This document shows, one piece after another, positions 62,301 to 64,000 of a DNA stretch of 64,000 nucleotides. Source of the stretch: Berberis thunbergii (taxonomy: Eukaryota > Streptophyta > Magnoliopsida > Ranunculales > Berberidaceae); contig QNQO01001174.1 in assembly GCA_003290165.1 (NCBI GenBank), forward strand, positions 124,001 through 188,000. Direction: 5' to 3'. Position numbers and translations under genes: made by a program. The first letter of the stretch is position 1, and the number at the start of each line of letters is the position of its first letter. The notes below the pieces were generated by a model. It saw only the letters and a list, made by a program, of their open reading frames with translations. It made no database searches and had not been told where the DNA came from.

Positions 62301-64000
62301 CTCAGCAGTCTGATAAGTATTGTTTGTTTGGTTTTGTAATTTTTTTTTCCTATTTTTCTCCAATGTGATGCAATGATGAGAAAAAGAGAAATCAATGATT
62401 GCAGAGACTTTACATCCTGTGAGATGAGCTCTTTCTCTAATGGTTCGTATTCACTGAGCATCACTACTTTGGACAGATTAGGTGATTTTCATGAATCGTT
62501 GTCTTATTTCCGTTCAAACTGAGGGACCTATGGAGGCAGTGTTGATTATGTGCACTTTCGGCCAAGTTTGCCTTCGAAAAGTAGATTTCACGAATACATA
62601 TTGGTGGAGTGAGATCAATTTTAGGAATCGGTTTCAATCCAGATATGTTCGTCGTACATCTTTTTTGGCTAAAATTGCATTTCCAGAACATTTTGTTGGA
62701 TTTCTTTTGAAATACGTCACTTGAACACCATGTAATTACCTTATTGGAGGCCGTATCAGAGGATGCGCAAATGATGGTATTTGGAGTGTCTAAACCCCCT
62801 ACAACATTCAAATTCATTCTAAATATGTACAAGTCATATGTTTGCATTCATTTAAGTCTATTTAAGTGTTATGCTTGATCCGAGGGACCTATGGAGGGAG
62901 TGATGATTAGGTGCACTTTCGGCCAAGTTTGCCTTCGGAAATCAGATTACACATACATATCACTGGATTGAGATCAAATTTCTGAATCTGTTTCAATCCA
63001 AATATGTTCTGTGTACATGTTTTTCGTATGTTCTAGAAATGTCAAATTTATTTCATAATATATTCTTTTATTGTTTTCTAGGTCTGCTCATTCATTTCTC
63101 CCTCTTCTTGACAGAATAAAGATGTAACAAATGCTATTCAGAAAGTTGCCACGGCCTATGATTGTAAAATTGTTGAAGGAGTCCTCAGTCATCAGCTCAA
63201 GCAGTTTGTGATTGACGGGAATAAAGTCATTTTGAGCACGTCCAGCCCAGATACCAGAGTTGATGATGCAGAATTTGAGGAGAACGAAGTATATGCTATT
63301 GATATTGTGACTAGTACAGGAGATGGCAAGGTGACTATTTTCTCTTCATCAACAATTAAAACAAGTATTGTCTTCAATTGCGAACCTTAACTGAATTGTT
63401 TTCTATAAATTTGAATTTTCAGCCTAGGCTTCTTGATGAGAAGCAAACTACTATCTACAAAAGAGCAGTTGATAGGAACTATCACTTGAAGATGAAAGCT
63501 TCTAGGTTCATCTTCAGTGAAATAAATCAGAAATTTCCCATCATGCCCTTCACATCAAGGTTTGCTAGCTTCTTGTGATTGTTTATCTAGATATATGGAA
63601 CTGAATTTTTTTTTGTTGTGCTTTGCCTGATGCTGTGATTTCTGTCAGGGCTTTGGAAGAGAAGCGAGCTCGGTTGGGACTGGTGGAATGTGTAAACCAT
63701 GATCTTTTACAGCCATATCCTGTCCTCCATGAAAAGCCTGGTAAGCTTAATCCCCGTTTAGAGTTTCATGCTATATGAACTGCATCAAATCAAATGAACT
63801 GAATGTTTGAGATTAACGATTTTTCCAATACTAGGTGAAATTTATACCCTGTTGTCAATTTTTGTGTGTTTGTACAGGTGATTTTGTTGCTCATATCAAA
63901 TTCACTGTTCTTCTCATGCCAAATGGTTCGGACCGGATAACATCACATGGTCTGCAGGAGCTTCAGCCCACAAAGGTTGTAGATGATCCTGAAATCAAGG
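59390..64000 (+). CDS. EBP1: EBP1 / proliferation-associated 2G4 homologue (partial, runs off window)
   Basis: EBP1 has the methionine-aminopeptidase 'pita-bread' fold without peptidase activity. It associates with ribosomes and promotes growth and ribosome biogenesis in plants. Exons: 59390-59483, 59575-59659, 59769-59918, 59997-60150, 63115-63330, 63423-63559, 63649-63740, 63878 to at least 64000. Junctions are GT/AG and the frame is kept. Landmarks: [20 protein letters not shown] at the N-terminus, [55 protein letters not shown]. About 350 residues are encoded here; plant homologues have about 390, so the Lys-rich C-terminus lies beyond. Intron 4 (60151-63114) is by far the largest and carries snoRNA genes. 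Confidence 0.95.
60496..60585 (+). ncRNA. C/D-box snoRNA, copy 1
   Basis: C box ATGATGA at 60507-60513, D box CTGA at 60573-60576. Terminal stem TTCTCTA against TAGAGAA closes the ends. The sequence before the D box, GTCATAGTTACA, is complementary to the universally conserved 25S rRNA segment GUAACUAUGAC. By the 'fifth base upstream of D' rule it would direct 2'-O-methylation of the second A of GUAAC. 90 nt, within EBP1 intron 4. Released by processing of the intron, as is usual for plant intronic snoRNAs (inference). Confidence 0.82.
60835..60920 (+). ncRNA. C/D-box snoRNA, copy 2
   Basis: C box GTGATGA at 60841-60847, D box CTGA at 60910-60913. Terminal stem CTCCCA (60835-60840) pairs with TGGGAG (60915-60920), different bases from copies 1 and 3 but still perfectly paired. 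It keeps the guide GTCATAGTTACT before the D box, 12 nt complementary to AGUAACUAUGAC of 25S rRNA. Its middle part has diverged from the other copies. Confidence 0.82.
60982..61071 (+). ncRNA. C/D-box snoRNA, copy 3
   Basis: Close paralogue of copy 1: C box ATGATGA at 60993-60999, D box CTGA at 61059-61062, stem TTCTCTA/TAGAGAA, guide GTCATAGTTACA. It also shares the internal ATGGAGCATGCTCCGATTAAGC, where CCGA may be a degenerate D' box. Confidence 0.82.
61403..61541 (+). ncRNA. H/ACA-box snoRNA, copy 1
   Basis: Two hairpins joined by a hinge. In hairpin 1, GGCAAC pairs with GTTGCC and GAGGTGAT pairs with ATCATCTC, leaving a pocket with TTTGCC on one side and TTTTTCCCT on the other. The hinge has ATATCA, which fits ANANNA. 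Hairpin 2 has AGATCAAT/ATTGATCT above a pocket and GGC/GCC below. ACA (61536-61538) lies three bases from the end. The pocket is complementary to AGGGAAGUCGGCAAA of 25S rRNA (with one G-U pair), and the distance from upper stem to H box is 16 nt, as expected. Confidence 0.78.
61707..61846 (+). ncRNA. H/ACA-box snoRNA, copy 2
   Basis: Same architecture and same 5' pocket (TTTGCC and TTTTTTCCT, the C-to-T change keeping a G-U pair). The lower stem of hairpin 2 differs but pairs (GG/CC with TAG/CTA). ACA at 61841-61843 plus three bases. The H box is weaker (ATATCG), and the stem-to-ACA distance in hairpin 2 is about 18 nt, so this is the least canonical of the three. Confidence 0.7.
61985..62121 (+). 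ncRNA. H/ACA-box snoRNA, copy 3
   Basis: AGAGGCAACTTTGCCGAGGTG is identical to the other copies. The hairpin 1 stem is shortened to GAGGTG/CATCTC. Hairpin 2 has AGATCAAT/ATTGATCT, with a GCT/AGC lower stem. ACA at 62116-62118 plus three bases; stem-to-ACA distance 16 nt. Hinge ATATTG is a degenerate H box. Confidence 0.74.
62365..62464 (+). ncRNA. C/D-box snoRNA of a different family
   Basis: A perfect 7-bp terminal stem, GTGATGC (62365-62371) with GCATCAC (62458-62464), directly encloses C box ATGATGA (62373-62379) and D box CTGA (62454-62457). The bases before the D box, ATGGTTCGTATTCA, can pair with GAAUACGAACC-type sequence of 25S rRNA, which would place methylation on the U of GAAUAC. 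100 nt, unrelated in sequence to the other C/D copies. Confidence 0.75.
62521..62661 (+). ncRNA. candidate H/ACA-like RNA, copy A
   Basis: One of two related units of about 140 nt. Contains the conserved block GTGCACTTTCGGCCAAGTTT, which folds back on GCCTTCGAAAAGT; a hinge with ATATTG; a second weak hairpin; and ACA (62656-62658) three bases before the end. The 5' lower stem is not convincing. The open frame through it is coincidental. Confidence 0.42.
62882..63020 (+). ncRNA. candidate H/ACA-like RNA, copy B
   Basis: Paralogue of 62521-62661. The hinge ATATCA fits ANANNA. The second hairpin has a perfect GGATTGA/TCAATCC stem, 15 nt before ACA (63015-63017). The left pocket of hairpin 2 is small, so guide capacity is uncertain. 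Confidence 0.45.

Noticed and set aside
62482..62847. Open frames on both strands (80 and 127 codons) across the intron
   Set aside because: They overlap the duplicated RNA-like units, have no similarity I know, and lie inside a clear EBP1 intron.

Overview
This is nuclear DNA of a flowering plant, most likely a eudicot. It holds four intron-containing or single-exon plant genes in AT-rich, repeat-dense intergenic DNA. The non-genic space carries typical plant transposons: hAT-type elements with 8-bp target duplications, Tourist-like MITEs with TAA/TTA duplications, tRNA-derived SINEs, an L1-type LINE, and Ty3/gypsy elements with gag-only content. I cannot name the species.

Layout. 1-9.4 kb is a transposon pile. 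A 5'-truncated LINE lies on the minus strand (136-1806). A gag-bearing LTR retrotransposon follows, folded into a large palindrome (2447 to about 8053). Its right part is tandemly duplicated and carries a hAT insertion (8463-9378). The mitochondrial succinate/fumarate carrier gene (SFC1) is at 10529-14564, with one long intron. 14.6-24.2 kb is intergenic, with three copies of a palindromic MITE family (the first sits upstream of SFC1), Tourist-like MITEs, SINE remnants and a hAT element. A single-exon MEKK-type MAPKKK gene is at 24779-26194. 27.5-36.8 kb is a degenerate gypsy element with near-intact LTRs, gag, no pol and an antisense extra ORF. A hAT element sits in its left LTR and a probable solo LTR in its body. 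37.5-40.8 kb has more hAT and Tourist elements. The clathrin heavy chain gene fills 41281-53245 (30 coding exons, 1700 aa by my splicing). 54.6-59.0 kb has a Mutator-like candidate, a SINE, MITEs and a hAT element. The EBP1/PA2G4 gene begins at 59390 and runs off the window.

The most interesting structure is the 2.96-kb fourth intron of the EBP1 gene (60151-63114). It holds at least seven small RNA genes not visible as ORFs. Four are C/D-box snoRNAs with C box, D box and terminal stem; across the diverged copies the stem changes sequence but keeps pairing. Three are homologous H/ACA snoRNAs of 137-140 nt, each ending exactly three bases after ACA. Two further repeated units look like H/ACA RNAs. 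Guide regions match 25S rRNA segments I know from memory. EBP1 is itself linked to ribosome biogenesis, and two telo-box motifs precede its start codon, so host gene and cargo seem to belong to one programme.

The four protein genes otherwise look like ordinary, unlinked housekeeping or signalling genes: mitochondrial metabolite exchange, stress-type MAPK signalling, vesicle coats and ribosome/growth control.
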